A stretch of DNA of 64,000 bases from Cyanobacteriota bacterium (GCA_026389335.1 JAPLIB010000068.1:1-64000), one strand, 5' to 3'. Positions 28,348 to 42,560 are shown, counted from the stretch's first letter. Translations and numbers: made by a program. Notes: a model not told the origin generated them from the sequence alone.

Positions 28348-30006
28348 ATGACGTTTTCCATCTATCGAGGCGTGCCCCAGTTACTAAGGACTTCGTTGTT
28401 GAGCTGTTCGCAACGGCTTGAGGCTTGGCTGCCTGTTGGCTGGCGCCGGCATCAGTCATTGTCGCCGCCACCCCTGCCGGAACGATGTCGACTTGTCGTT
28501 GTGGGCTATGGGGCCACCCCTTGCCACTGGACGATCCATGCGTGGCTACACCGCTGCTCGCTACCCCCCAATTTCCAGATCAGTGACTGTAGTCATGCCG
28601 ATGCCGTAGGGCTTCACTTGCAGCCCGTTGCCTTGAGTCGTGATAGTGGAGTACTCGAGCAACTGCGCAGAGTCGCCTTTGTGCTTGATCCCAGCATTGA
28701 GCGTGTTCTTCAACTGCGTGAACTTGGTCTTCGTGCTTATTGGTTGGATCCTCAAGCAGCCAGCAGTGGTTGGTTAGATCGGGGTTACGATGATCCGTCG
28801 GCAAGCCGAATGTTCGGCCTTCCGGCTCCCAGCTTCCTTCGGGAGCATGGTCATCGCCTTTGCCTGGGGAGTGCGGGTGACCGCTGGGAGCATCAGCTCC
28901 AGTCACCGAACTGGGGGTTGCCCGGCTTTGCCGACATGCACGTACCCGATGCGATCGCCGCTCGCCTGCTGGCAGGCTGGCTCAATGCCTGCAACCGCTG
29001 TGGTCTGCAGCTGATCCGTCTCAGTCCGACTGACTATGAATACCACTCCCAACCTTTCAGTGCACTGGATCGCCCCCAGGGAGATGGTGATGAAGACTGG
29101 GTTCCGCCTTTGTTGATCGATGGTCTGATTGATTCGGGAGGTCTGGAGGTTGAATTAGCCTGGGCTCGAAGTGGTAAACCCCTATCGCCTCTCTGCCCGA
29201 CGCCTACTCCGCAGCCTGATGTGCTGTGGGATCAGGGGAGTTCGGCCGCTGGAGAGACATTGCAACTCCCCACGGCGGCAGTTTGTGTGAGTCTGTACAA
29301 TTACGGTGATTGCATTCTGTCCGCATTGGATAGTGTATATCGGCAGACGCACGCAGGCTTGGAGCTCATCGTGGTCGATGATGCCTCCACGGATGGAGGA
29401 GAGCAGATCGTTTGCCGCTGGCTTGAAGAGCATGGGCAGCGATTTCGCAGGGCCTTGTTGCTTCGGCATGCTGTGAGCGGTGGTCTGGCTGCCGCACGTA
29501 ATACAGCATTTGCTGCTGCCGAGGCGGATTGGTGTTTCGTGCTGGATGCTGACAACAATTTGGAGCCAGAGGCTGTGGCCTTGTGCTTGGCGCTGGCCCG
29601 TACTAGTCCTCCCGATACGGCAGTCGTTCACCCCTTGGTCGAGCTGCGCAGTGAAGTGGTCTCTTCCGAGCAGCCCGATAGGGCCCTGCTTACCAGAATT
29701 CCATGGCAACGGGAGGCGCTGCGGCATGGAAACCAGATTGATGCCATGGCTCTGGTCCGTCGATCGCATTGGCAGGCGGTGGGAGGATTCAGCCATATCC
29801 CAGATGGCTGGGAAGACTATGACTTCTGGTGCAAGCTGATTGATGCTGGGTTTCACGGCATCGTCTGTCCACAGCGCCTTGCGATCTATAATCGACATCC
29901 TTCATCCATGCAGCTAACTTCTACGCTGAAGTCTGTGCGCACGCTGAATCGTCTACTCACAGCAAGACACCCATGGCTGCAGCTCGAGCCTCGTCCAGAG
30001 CGATGA
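28348..30006 (+). CDS. glycosyltransferase with C-terminal family 2 (GT-A) domain
   Basis: The 552-residue protein has an N-terminal region of about 300 residues with no recognised catalytic signature, which might be a degenerate GT-B-like domain, followed by a GT2 domain: VCVSLYNYGDCILSALDS, the nucleotide-binding VDDASTDGGEQ, AARNTAFAAAEADWCFVLDADN with the DxD-type metal site, and the late GWEDYDFWCKL acceptor motif. It is expected to add a sugar to a surface polysaccharide in the cytoplasm. The ATG at 28348 may be a secondary start (see upstream open sequence). Its stop overlaps the next start (ATGA). Confidence 0.85.
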   Translation: MTFSIYRGVPQLLRTSLLSCSQRLEAWLPVGWRRHQSLSPPPLPERCRLVVVGYGATPCHWTIHAWLHRCSLPPNFQISDCSHADAVGLHLQPVALSRDSGVLEQLRRVAFVLDPSIERVLQLRELGLRAYWLDPQAASSGWLDRGYDDPSASRMFGLPAPSFLREHGHRLCLGSAGDRWEHQLQSPNWGLPGFADMHVPDAIAARLLAGWLNACNRCGLQLIRLSPTDYEYHSQPFSALDRPQGDGDEDWVPPLLIDGLIDSGGLEVELAWARSGKPLSPLCPTPTPQPDVLWDQGSSAAGETLQLPTAAVCVSLYNYGDCILSALDSVYRQTHAGLELIVVDDASTDGGEQIVCRWLEEHGQRFRRALLLRHAVSGGLAAARNTAFAAAEADWCFVLDADNNLEPEAVALCLALARTSPPDTAVVHPLVELRSEVVSSEQPDRALLTRIPWQREALRHGNQIDAMALVRRSHWQAVGGFSHIPDGWEDYDFWCKLIDAGFHGIVCPQRLAIYNRHPSSMQLTSTLKSVRTLNRLLTARHPWLQLEPRPER

Positions 30007-31664
30007 GGGAAATCTGGCAACTCGAAGAATTCCAGCTGCGTGATCGCCGGGTGTTCATCAACGGTTGGTGCCTCATCCCTGGCCAGGCTCTCGAAAAGTT
30101 GGAACTGCAGCTGCTTGATGCCAATGGTAATCTTGTTGGGGGTTTTTCGCTCAGTGCAGGCAACCCCAGACCTGATGTGCACCAGGCATACCAGCAATAC
30201 CAACACTCCCTTTATGCTGGATTTGCAGGAGTTGGTGCCTTGCCTCGTCAGCCTGGCCACGATGACAAGCTTGTGCTCAGTGGTATTCTTGCTGATGGGC
30301 AGGATATGGTGGAGTACGCCATTCCGATCGAGCGTTTGCAGCCATTGTTGTCACCGTCTGCGTTGCAACGCAGAAAGGCCGCATGGTTTCAGTTCTTTGT
30401 TTATGTGAAGCGTGCCATCCGTCTCCTCAGGCATGGCCAGTTCGCCAGCCTCTATGAAAAGTTGCGTCGCCAGCTGGTGGGTGCACCGCAGAAGCACCTG
30501 CCCCATGTACTCACCCGCAGCACGCTCCTCGATCTTGGCGCCAAGCCTGACGCTGAAATCCATCTCGTGGTTGATCATCGGCTTGGCGGTGGTGCCAATC
30601 ACTATCGAGAGAGGATGGTGGAGCCATGGCTGCAGGCTGGTTCTGCTGTCCTGACGCTGACTTATCATCTCGGCAGCCTCCAGCTAATGCTGGTAGTAGA
30701 TACAGCACATCAACAGCAGCGTTTTGCCTTGAGTCATGAGAGTGAACTTATTAAGGCTCTCTCCCAGATCTCGCTCGCTACGGTTACATATAATACAGCT
30801 GTTTCCTTTGTCGAGCCAGAGGTAATCCCTGGCTTGTTGTTGCGCCTGCGGCGGAGCCATGGCGCGCACTTGACTGTGCTTGTTCATGACTTTTTCACTA
30901 TTTGCCCGTCTCATTTTCTGATTCATTCTGATGGACGCTATTGTGGAATACCGGATCTCCAGAGTTGCAGTTCTTGCTTGCATCGTAATCCGCATGGATT
31001 TACCAGTTTGTGCTCCGGCGATGTTGGTCAGTGGCGAGAATTATGGGGACCTCTGTTGCGGGAGGCTGATGAAGTGATGGCTTTTTCCGAAAGCAGTGTC
31101 CAAATATTGCGTCAAGCTTATGAATTCTGGCCTGATGGCGTTAACTGGTTGGAGGGCCGTGCCATCACTGTTCAGCCCCACGCCGTAGATTATCTGGTTG
31201 GCGATACGGTGAAAGTCAGTCAATCTAGCAAGCTTGTCATCGGAGTTGTTGGCCAGATTGGCTTCCATAAGGGTGCTGAGGTTATTCGCGGACTTGCTCA
31301 GGAAATTCAACTTCAAGGTTCCGATGAGCGTATTGCCATAATCGGGAGCCTGGAGGTTGGCGTGAACTCAAATATTGTCCAGCAAAGCGGACCATATAAG
31401 CACAGTGAACTGGCAAAGATGATTGAACAATCTGGAGCTAATGTCATGTTGTTTCCCTCGATCTGGCCTGAAACGTTCTCCTATGTAACGCAGGAGATTC
31501 TTGAGCTTGATCTTCCCTTGGCCTGCCTTAATCTCGGGGCGCAAGCGGAACGCGTTCAAAATTATCACAAGGGTTGGGTGCTCAGCGCGAGCGATCCAGG
31601 TGTAATATTGAAAGAATTGCGCCAGCTCTTCAAGACTTCTTACGGCTTTCAGGAGGCTCAGTAG
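30003..31664 (+). CDS. GT-B fold glycosyltransferase (family 4-like)
   Basis: The 553-residue protein has an N-terminal beta-rich domain of about 130 residues (FQLRDRRVFINGWCLIPG), a helical linker, then a GT-B pair: DHRLGGGANHYRERMVEPWL in the first lobe, LTVLVHDFFTICPSHFL, and in the second lobe VIGVVGQIGFHKGAEVIRGL and LFPSIWPETFSYVTQEILEL, the GT4-type EX7E region. The sugar is unknown. The ATG at 30003 overlaps the upstream stop by 4 bp; an alternative ATG at 29973 is less likely. Cotranscribed with its neighbours. Confidence 0.85.
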   Translation: MREIWQLEEFQLRDRRVFINGWCLIPGQALEKLELQLLDANGNLVGGFSLSAGNPRPDVHQAYQQYQHSLYAGFAGVGALPRQPGHDDKLVLSGILADGQDMVEYAIPIERLQPLLSPSALQRRKAAWFQFFVYVKRAIRLLRHGQFASLYEKLRRQLVGAPQKHLPHVLTRSTLLDLGAKPDAEIHLVVDHRLGGGANHYRERMVEPWLQAGSAVLTLTYHLGSLQLMLVVDTAHQQQRFALSHESELIKALSQISLATVTYNTAVSFVEPEVIPGLLLRLRRSHGAHLTVLVHDFFTICPSHFLIHSDGRYCGIPDLQSCSSCLHRNPHGFTSLCSGDVGQWRELWGPLLREADEVMAFSESSVQILRQAYEFWPDGVNWLEGRAITVQPHAVDYLVGDTVKVSQSSKLVIGVVGQIGFHKGAEVIRGLAQEIQLQGSDERIAIIGSLEVGVNSNIVQQSGPYKHSELAKMIEQSGANVMLFPSIWPETFSYVTQEILELDLPLACLNLGAQAERVQNYHKGWVLSASDPGVILKELRQLFKTSYGFQEAQ

Positions 31665-31667
31665 ACC

Positions 31668-32930
31668 ATGAATTCTTCAGTGCACGTCTTCACCAGCGCG
31701 GCTGTTAATTATCTGCCTAAGGTTCGTATCCTCTTCAACTCTGTTCGTCAGTTTCATCCTGATTGGACCTTGCATCTGGTTCTTGCAGACACGCTTCCTG
31801 CGGATCTCGATACGAGTGCAGAGCCTTTCGATTTTATTACTCCTGCGGATCAGCTTGGTATCCCTGATTGGCAGGGTTGGTGCTTCTGTCATGCGATCAC
31901 CGAGCTGGCAACGGCGATAAAGCCCTGGATGCTGGAGTACTTGCTCAAACTGAGTGGTGAAGGGGGCAAGGTGATTTATCTCGATCCAGACACCGTTGTC
32001 TTCTCTCCGCTTCACGACATCCTTGACGCTCTTGACGAGTCTTCCATTGTCCTGACTCCGCACCAGACAAAGCCCGAGAGCAGTTTGGCTGCAGTAATTG
32101 ACAACGAGATTTGCAGCCTTAAGCACGGTATTTACAACCTAGGCTTTGTTGCGGTGGGCAATACCCCCGTTGGCCTGGCTTTTGCTCGCTGGTGGGCCGA
32201 GCGTACTTATTATTTTTGCCGCGATGATATTCCCAACGGTTTGTTTGCCGATCAGCGTTGGGTCGACCTGGTGCCTGCTTTCTTTCCTGGGGTGGCCATA
32301 ATGCGTTCGGGTCGCCATAATCTGGCCACGTGGAATATCACGACAAGAGATCTGGTGGTCAATGCAGATGGCGACTATTCTGTTGATGGTGAGCCGTTAG
32401 GCTTTTACCATTTCACCGGCTTTGACAGTGGCGCTCATCGCATTATGGCTGCCAAGAATGGCGGTGATAATCCTGCGATGAAGCGCTTGGTTTCTTGGTA
32501 CAGCGATCAGATTCGCCCGCTTGCCAGTGATCCGCTGACCCACCGGCCATGGGCTTTTGCGGTGTTTGACTCGGGTGCACCGATCAGCATTGAGCAGCGG
32601 GCTGTGTATCGTAATCGCCTCGATCTTCAGGCCAGCTATTCAGATCCGTTTGCGCTTGGCGGGTATGAGCAATGGTGGCTCAACAGAGCGGCAATCGAGT
32701 ATCCAGCACTGGTTCGGGATGGATCAACTACCGAAGCCTTGCGTGCTCTTGCCCGGCCCCTGACTCCAGGCTTTCTAGGCTCCAATCCACGGGCCATGGG
32801 CAGGATGCGCGCCTCGGAGCTCCTGCTCCGTGCCATTGCTGATCCGAAAACCGGACGATTCCTGACCCATCGCGCATGGGAAGTGCTTCGTCAAGAGGGC
32901 CTCAAGGGTATTCGTGCCCGATTGGGATAG
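31668..32930 (+). CDS. family 8-like glycosyltransferase
   Basis: The 420-residue protein begins VHVFTSAAVNYLPKVRILFNS, typical of nucleotide-sugar transferases of the GT8/GT-A group, and carries the metal site VIYLDPDTVVFSPL (DxD) and the donor/acceptor region NLGFVAVGNTPVGLAFARWW with FADQRWVDLVPAFFPGV. A helical C-terminal domain contains DPFALGGYEQWWLNRA. It begins 3 bp after the previous stop and is the last gene of the glycan run. Donor and acceptor are unknown. Confidence 0.85.
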   Translation: MNSSVHVFTSAAVNYLPKVRILFNSVRQFHPDWTLHLVLADTLPADLDTSAEPFDFITPADQLGIPDWQGWCFCHAITELATAIKPWMLEYLLKLSGEGGKVIYLDPDTVVFSPLHDILDALDESSIVLTPHQTKPESSLAAVIDNEICSLKHGIYNLGFVAVGNTPVGLAFARWWAERTYYFCRDDIPNGLFADQRWVDLVPAFFPGVAIMRSGRHNLATWNITTRDLVVNADGDYSVDGEPLGFYHFTGFDSGAHRIMAAKNGGDNPAMKRLVSWYSDQIRPLASDPLTHRPWAFAVFDSGAPISIEQRAVYRNRLDLQASYSDPFALGGYEQWWLNRAAIEYPALVRDGSTTEALRALARPLTPGFLGSNPRAMGRMRASELLLRAIADPKTGRFLTHRAWEVLRQEGLKGIRARLG

Positions 32931-33397
32931 CTTTTCTCGGCTTTCTCTTGTGGGGAAGGATTCTATATCCGTACCTGCTTCGTCGTCTATTTTGCCGTTC
33001 GCGGCAAATATTTGAACTTGTGCATGACGCCTTTTGTGTTCTTGATTGGCCTTGCTTGCCAATTGGGGACAGGAAGCACTAAAGCAGGCCATTGATATGC
33101 GGCAAGCGCTGCAGTGATCTCAGGGATTTCTCGGCAGATTTGACTGGGAATATCATGGTGATCGAGGCCTTGGCTTGGGCTCAATGGGCCAGCTTTGCCA
33201 TGATCGGCCTCAAGGTGTCTTTGCGTTTTCCGGGGTCCAAATCCTCTTCACGTCATTGCGCTGCTCCGATCGGCGCTGAGCTGTTGCTTCTGTGCAGCCT
33301 CGGCCGCCGGATTCCTGGGCGGTCGCAGATTGCTGAGTTGCCGTTTGGTAGCCCCCTGTAATCGTTGAAGAATTGGCGTGTCAGTTTCATCGCTAAT
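32931..33397. other. gene-free spacer at end of glycan segment
   Basis: About 470 bp without a supportable gene. Short frames such as 33092-33361 lack coherent composition. The return to high GC begins at its right edge. No mobile element or tRNA was recognised. Confidence 0.4.
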
Positions 33398-33427
33398 AAA
33401 AAGCGCCCCGATTTGGATCGGGGCGCT
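33398..33427 (-). terminator. intrinsic terminator of tkt
   Basis: On the minus strand an 11-bp stem (33402-33412 with 33417-33427) with a 4-nt loop is followed by five T. It lies 32 bp past the tkt stop. Confidence 0.9.
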
Positions 33428-33458
33428 GTATGGATTCATCAATGTCGACTGAGTAACC

Positions 33459-35465
<2,007 letters not shown>

Positions 35466-35541
35466 GGCTGGGCTTGGCTAAGGGGTAAAGGTGCTGGGAT
35501 TCCAGGGGATGGGGCGGATCTCGGCGCGGATCGCGGCGATT

Positions 35542-36789
35542 TCAGTTCATCCGACGGAAGGCAAGGCAGACGTTGTGGCCGCCGAACCCGAAAGAGTTGG
35601 AGAGCACCACGTTCACGCGGTGTTCCCGGGCCTCGTTGGGTACGACATCCAGATCACAGGCAGGATCGGGATTGCTGTAGTTGATCGTAGGCGGTACGAG
35701 GTTGTGGCCAATCGCCAAGACTGCTGCCACGGCTTCGATGCCGCCGCTGCCGCCCAGGAGGTGACCGGTCATCGACTTGGTGGAGCTCACCGGAATCCGG
35801 TAGGCGTGATCGCCCAGGGCGGATTTGATCGCGGCGGTCTCGTTGCTGTCGTTGGCCTGGGTGCTGGTGCCGTGGGCGTTGACATAGTCCACGGCCTCCG
35901 GCTCCAGGCGCGCATCAACCAGCGCCAGGCGCATGGCTTCGGCACCGCCCACCCCTCCGGGGGAGGGGGAGGTGATGTGGTGGGCATCGCAAGTGGTGCC
36001 GTAGCCGACGATCTCGGCCAGGATCGTGGCGCCGCGGGCCTGGGCATGCTTGAGGCTCTCGATCACCAGCACGCCGGCGCCCTCACCGATCACAAAGCCG
36101 TTGCGCTCGGCGTCGAAGGGGCGACTGGCGGTGGCCGGGTCGTCGTTGCGGAAGGAGAGGGCCTTGGCACTGGCGAAACCGGCCACCCCCAGGGGGGTGA
36201 TCGCAGATTCGGCACCACCGCAGACCATCACATCGGCCAGGCCGAGCTGGATCTGGCGGTAGGCATCGCCGATGGCGTTGGAGCCGGCGGCACAGGCCGT
36301 GGCGACGGCGCTGCTCGGTCCCTTGGCGCCGAGGGCGATCGCCGCCAGGCCCGTGGCCATGTTGGGGATCATCATCGGCACGCAGAACGGGCTGACCCGG
36401 TCGGGACCGCGGTCGGCCAGGACATGGGCCTGGGTTTCCATCATCAGCAAGCCGCCAACGCCGGAGCCGATGGCGACGCCCACCCGCTTCTGGTTACTGG
36501 CATCAATGCAGAGGCCGGCAGCCGCCACGGCCTGCTTGGCGGCGACGACGCCGAACTGGCAGAAGCGGTCCCAGCGCTTGGCCTCTTTGGGCTCCAGCCA
36601 ACCGGCTGGGTTGAAGCCCTTCACCTCCGCCGCAAAGCGGCAGGCATGGCGCGCCGCATCGAACAGGGTGATGGGAGCCACGCCATTGCGCCCTCCACTC
36701 AACCCTTCCCAATAGGTGTCGACATCGTTGCCGATCGGTGTGACCGCGCCCAGGCCAGTAACGACGACGCGGCGGAGTCCCTCCACCAT
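35542..36789 (-). CDS. fabF: beta-ketoacyl-ACP synthase II
   Basis: FabF elongates acyl-ACP chains in type II fatty-acid synthesis. The Cys-His-His triad is visible in TACAAGSNAIGDAYR (active Cys), NAHGTSTQAND and KSMTGHLLGGSG; the sequence ends NSFGFGGHNVCLAFRR. At 415 residues it is the usual length. It lies 7 bp downstream of acpP on the minus strand, forming the conserved cyanobacterial acpP-fabF-tkt run. Confidence 0.97.
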   Translation of the reverse strand: MVEGLRRVVVTGLGAVTPIGNDVDTYWEGLSGGRNGVAPITLFDAARHACRFAAEVKGFNPAGWLEPKEAKRWDRFCQFGVVAAKQAVAAAGLCIDASNQKRVGVAIGSGVGGLLMMETQAHVLADRGPDRVSPFCVPMMIPNMATGLAAIALGAKGPSSAVATACAAGSNAIGDAYRQIQLGLADVMVCGGAESAITPLGVAGFASAKALSFRNDDPATASRPFDAERNGFVIGEGAGVLVIESLKHAQARGATILAEIVGYGTTCDAHHITSPSPGGVGGAEAMRLALVDARLEPEAVDYVNAHGTSTQANDSNETAAIKSALGDHAYRIPVSSTKSMTGHLLGGSGGIEAVAAVLAIGHNLVPPTINYSNPDPACDLDVVPNEAREHRVNVVLSNSFGFGGHNVCLAFRRMN

Positions 36790-36796
36790 GGGCGCC

Positions 36797-37039
36797 TCAG
36801 GCCTGCTTTTCTAGGATGTACTTGACAGCATCGCCGACGGTGATGATGCCTTCGGCGGCCTCGTCGGGAATCTCGATGTCGAAGGCCTCCTCGAGGGCCA
36901 TCACCAGCTCAACGGTGTCGAGGGAGTCAGCGCCGAGATCATTCTGGAAGTTGGATTCCGGCTTGACTTCGCCTGCATCAACGCTGAGCTGCTCGGCAAC
37001 GATCGAGCGCACTTTCTCGAAGATCGCTTCCTGGGACAT
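36797..37039 (-). CDS. acpP: acyl carrier protein
   Basis: The 80-residue acidic helical protein carries acyl chains on 4'-phosphopantetheine attached to the Ser of [16 protein letters not shown]. It is the first gene of the acpP-fabF-tkt run and is divergent from psaC across 180 bp. Confidence 0.97.
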   Translation of the reverse strand: MSQEAIFEKVRSIVAEQLSVDAGEVKPESNFQNDLGADSLDTVELVMALEEAFDIEIPDEAAEGIITVGDAVKYILEKQA

Positions 37040-37123
37040 GGCCGCTTTGTCAGAGGCCGCATCCTACGGGTCCGCCCTGACCGGCTTCCGTCGGCGCGGC
37101 CTGGGGCGTATGAACAAGGGTGA

Positions 37124-37465
<342 letters not shown>

Positions 37466-37524
37466 GCGCTCAGCTGCCTCTGGCCGGCGGCTGCGCCGCT
37501 GGTGTGGGGCTCCCATAAGCTCAT

Positions 37525-37548
37525 GCCCGGCCCTTGCCGGGCTTTTTT
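37525..37548 (+). terminator. intrinsic terminator of psaC
   Basis: GCCCGGC (37525-37531) pairs with GCCGGGC (37536-37542) around a CCTT loop, followed by six T (37543-37548). It ends 27 bp before the glmS start. Confidence 0.93.
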
Positions 37549-37575
37549 GTGGCCTCCCTCCGCTGACCCGTCCCT

Positions 37576-39504
<1,929 letters not shown>

Positions 39505-39516
39505 AGAGGGCGGGCT

Positions 39517-41010
39517 TCAGCCGGGCGTGCCGGCCTGGTGGTCGCTGCGGCCGTAGCGGTCTTCGAAGCGCACGATGTCGTCCTCGCCGAGGTAAGGGCC
39601 GCTCTGCACCTCGATCAACTCGACCGGAATCTTGCCTGGGTTGCTGAGGCGGTGCTTGGAGCCCAGGTGGATGTAGGTGCTCTGGTTCTCGCCCACCAGC
39701 TCCTCGACGCCGTCCTTTTCGACCACGGCGGTGCCTTTGACCACGATCCAGTGCTCGGCGCGGTGATGGTGCATCTGCAGCGACAGGCAGCCGCCGGGGT
39801 TGACGACGATCTTTTTCACCTGCCAGCGATCGCCTTCGGTGATGCCGTCATAGGAGCCCCAGGGCCGGTAGATGCGCCGGTGGGCCTTGCTTTCGGGGGC
39901 GCCGGCCCGCTCCAGCAGGTTCACGATCGTCTTCACATCCTGGGCGCGGTCGCGCTGGGCCACCAGCACCACGTCGTCGGTTTCGACCACCACCAGATCC
40001 TCCACCCCCAGACCCACCACCAGGCGATGCTCGCTGCGCAGATAGCAGTTGCGGCTGTCCTCACTGATCACGCGGCCGCGCAGCACGTTGCCATTGCCGT
40101 CCTGATCAGCGGTTTCCCACAGGGCGCTCCAGCTGCCCACATCACTCCAGCCGGCATCGAGCGGCAGCACCGCCCCGCGATCGGTCTTCTCCATCACGGC
40201 CACGTCGATGGCGACGCTGGGGCAGTTGGCGAAAGCTTCGCGCTCCAGCCGCAGGAACTCCAGATCGGCGCCGTCGTGTTCGAGGGCGCTGCGGCAGGCA
40301 CTCACCACCTCTGGCGCCAGGCGCTCCAGTTCGGCCAGGATGGCGCTGCAGCGGAACAGGAACATGCCGCTGTTCCAGGTGAAGCGGCCGTTGGCCAGGA
40401 ACTGCTCGGCCGTGGCTCGATCAGGCTTTTCGACAAAGCGGGCGATCGGGATGGGAGCGTGGAGTGGCTGCTGGCCAGCGGCCCCGCTGCTGGGCAGGTC
40501 GTGGGCGGCTTCGATGTAGCCGTAGCCGGTTTCCGGCGCGGTGGGCACGATGCCGAAGGTCACCAGCTGGCCGGCCTCGGCTGCCGCCATGCCCGCCTCC
40601 ACCGTGGCCCGGAAACGCTCGGCATCACGGATCACATGGTCGGCGGCGAGCACCAATAGCAAGGGATCGGCGCCGCGGGCGCTGGCCTGCAGGGCCGCCA
40701 CCGCCACCGCCGGGGCCGTGTTGCGGCCGATCGGTTCCAGCAGGATCGCCGCCGGATCCACATCGATCTGGCGCATCTGTTCGGCCACGATGAAGCGGTG
40801 ATCTTCATTGCAGATCAGCAGCGGCGGCGCCAGCCGTGCCAGGCCGGCGAGCCGCAGCTGGGTTTGCTGCAGCAGGGTTTCTTCGCCGCCGCCGGCGAGG
40901 GGCCAGTACTGCTTGGGATAGGAGGCCCGCGACAGCGGCCATAGACGGGTGCCGGTGCCGCCGCAGAGGATCACCGGTACGAGGGGAGCTGGCGCCGGAG
41001 TTTGAGTCAT
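39517..41010 (-). CDS. manC: mannose-1-phosphate guanylyltransferase / mannose-6-phosphate isomerase
   Basis: This bifunctional enzyme makes GDP-mannose for surface polysaccharide, glycolipid or fucose pathways. The pyrophosphorylase domain begins VPVILCGGTGTRLWPLSR and includes YPKQYWPLAGG, AADHVIRD and FVEKPDRATAEQFL. The C-terminal cupin carries VNPGGCLSLQMHHHRAEHW and its metal-binding His. The ATG at 41010 gives 497 residues; the frame reaches an ATG at 41052. It lies 71 bp downstream of rimM. Confidence 0.93.
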   Translation of the reverse strand: MTQTPAPAPLVPVILCGGTGTRLWPLSRASYPKQYWPLAGGGEETLLQQTQLRLAGLARLAPPLLICNEDHRFIVAEQMRQIDVDPAAILLEPIGRNTAPAVAVAALQASARGADPLLLVLAADHVIRDAERFRATVEAGMAAAEAGQLVTFGIVPTAPETGYGYIEAAHDLPSSGAAGQQPLHAPIPIARFVEKPDRATAEQFLANGRFTWNSGMFLFRCSAILAELERLAPEVVSACRSALEHDGADLEFLRLEREAFANCPSVAIDVAVMEKTDRGAVLPLDAGWSDVGSWSALWETADQDGNGNVLRGRVISEDSRNCYLRSEHRLVVGLGVEDLVVVETDDVVLVAQRDRAQDVKTIVNLLERAGAPESKAHRRIYRPWGSYDGITEGDRWQVKKIVVNPGGCLSLQMHHHRAEHWIVVKGTAVVEKDGVEELVGENQSTYIHLGSKHRLSNPGKIPVELIEVQSGPYLGEDDIVRFEDRYGRSDHQAGTPG

Positions 41011-41081
41011 GGTCGCTGTCGCCGACCCGTAGAGGGCACTGGGTGTGTCCATTCAACCGGACGCGGGCGGTCCCGGCTGGT

Positions 41082-41714
41082 TCAGAGGTCCAGCAGGCCG
41101 GGCGGAGGAGTGAGGCCGATCCAGCCCTCGTTCAGCTTCACCACGGGCACGATCGCGTTCACAAATGGAATCAGCAGCGGGGCTGGGGCCGGCTCGCCTG
41201 GCCGCTCGATCTCCAGCAGGTCATTGCCGGCGTGGAGCAGGTTGCTCACCCGGCCGATCAGGGCGCCGGGGCTGCCATCGGGCTCGAGCAGGCGAGCTTC
41301 CAGGCCCACCAGGTCCAGGAGGTGAAACTCGCCCGGTTGCAGGGGCAGGCGGTCGCTGGCGGCCACCAGCAGCTCCTGGCCCACCAGGGCTTCGGCGGCT
41401 TCGCGGCTGTTGATGCCGGCCAGCTGCACCACGAACAGCTCCTTGCCCGGCAGTTGGCGGCCGTGCAGCAGTTCCACCACCTGGGGCGGCTGGGATGGTT
41501 TGCCCTGCAGCCAGCGCTGGCCGGGCCGGGTGAAGCGCTGGGGGAAGTCGCTCATCGGCAGCACCCGCAGTTCGCCCCGCAGCCCCTGGGCGGCCACGAG
41601 TTTGCCCACGGCCATCAACTCCAGCTGGTCGGGGTCAGAGCCAGCGCCGGCGCTGGCGTCGGTCTGGGTGCGGCCCGGGGGGTGGGCGGCGTCGCTTGGT
41701 GGGGTGGTTGACAA
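41082..41714 (-). CDS. rimM: ribosome maturation factor RimM
   Basis: RimM assists 30S head assembly by binding S19. An N-terminal domain ([19 protein letters not shown]) and a C-terminal PRC barrel ([43 protein letters not shown]) are present. At 210 residues it has a Ser/Thr/Pro-rich N-terminal extension, so the start could lie some 25-30 codons downstream. First of the minus-strand rimM-manC pair. Confidence 0.93.
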   Translation of the reverse strand: MSTTPPSDAAHPPGRTQTDASAGAGSDPDQLELMAVGKLVAAQGLRGELRVLPMSDFPQRFTRPGQRWLQGKPSQPPQVVELLHGRQLPGKELFVVQLAGINSREAAEALVGQELLVAASDRLPLQPGEFHLLDLVGLEARLLEPDGSPGALIGRVSNLLHAGNDLLEIERPGEPAPAPLLIPFVNAIVPVVKLNEGWIGLTPPPGLLDL

Positions 41715-42161
41715 GGTGATGGGGCGGGCGTTCGCAAGTTGCTGGGCGGATTCTGGGGACCGGGCCGGGTTGGTGCGCCGCTGGCGGGTTGGCGATCTGC
41801 CCCCGTGGCCAGGTTGCCAGGTGCATTGCCCGCTGCGTTTGGACTGGCGTTGCCCCTCGTCCCCTGGGCCTTGTGGACTGGGGAAGCACGGGGCCGGGGA
41901 GCTGGATTGGCCAGGGCGCCAGCGAAATCGCGCAGCAGTGTCCGGGCGCCCAAGAGTTGGGGCGCAACCCCGGGCCGTGGGGTGTGGCTGGCTGGGGGTT
42001 CTGCTGCGTGCCTGCGGTTGCTGAACGGCGCACCAGTGAGGGTGGGATCAGGGTATCGGCTGCTGGCGGTATGGCCCCGGGTTCGCCCTGGGCCATACCG
42101 CCAGGCGGTTCTCCCGTCGATAATGGTGATTACTGTTCAGTTCCGCCCGCGGCGGTTTGCG
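41715..42161. other. rimM-ndhS intergenic region
   Basis: About 450 bp of high-GC sequence between two divergent genes. No gene is supported. It contains a strong inverted repeat at 42063-42104 (listed separately), and the ndhS promoter should lie between it and 42161, where the sequence becomes locally A/T-richer. Confidence 0.4.
42063..42104. repeat. 15-bp perfect inverted repeat upstream of ndhS
   Basis: CTGGCGGTATGGCCC at 42063-42077 is the exact reverse complement of 42090-42104, separated by 12 bases. It lies 57 bp before the ndhS ATG. It could be an operator, a transcript hairpin or a terminator lacking a T-run. Confidence 0.8.
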
Positions 42162-42341
42162 ATGGCCAGTCTGCCGATCCTGCCTGGTTCCACCGTGGTG
42201 GTGCGTGATCAAAGCTCCATTTACAACGGCTACAAGGGCTTCGTGCAGCGCATCAGCGGTTCGATGGCCGCCGTGCTGTTTGAAGGTGGTAACTGGGACA
42301 AGCTGGTGACCATGCCGCTCACCACCCTCGAGCAGGCCTGA
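42162..42341 (+). CDS. ndhS: NAD(P)H dehydrogenase-like complex subunit S
   Basis: The 59-residue product is a small SH3-like domain (formerly DUF3252): LPILPGSTVVVRDQSSIYNG, then YKGFVQRISGSMAAVLFEGG and NWDKLVTMPLTTLE. NdhS contributes to the ferredoxin-binding site of the photosynthetic NDH-1 complex that drives cyclic electron flow. The assignment is from remembered family sequence and the rimM-ndhS-rnc context, so moderately confident. The ATG at 42162 starts the conserved region; the open frame upstream is not real. Confidence 0.8.
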   Translation: MASLPILPGSTVVVRDQSSIYNGYKGFVQRISGSMAAVLFEGGNWDKLVTMPLTTLEQA

Positions 42342-42560
42342 ACGCCAGGGGCGGCGGCCCCAGGTTGGCTTCCGGTTTCACGCCGCGGCCCAAGTCGCTG
42401 CCTGGGCTGGATGGGGCCTCGGTCTGCCCCCGGTTGCGGTGGCAGCAGGCCATTGGCCAAGGCCCTGGGCGGCACCGGGGGCGATCGCTGCGTCCCAGGC
42501 TCTGACGTCGCCGGGATCTCTGGTCCACCCCCCTTTCTCTGTCCGGTTATGGGGGGGGTC

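Noticed and set aside
35491-36825. 444-codon plus-strand open frame across fabF
   Set aside because: Gly/Ala-rich shadow of fabF with no motif; fabF has its full catalytic triad on the other strand.
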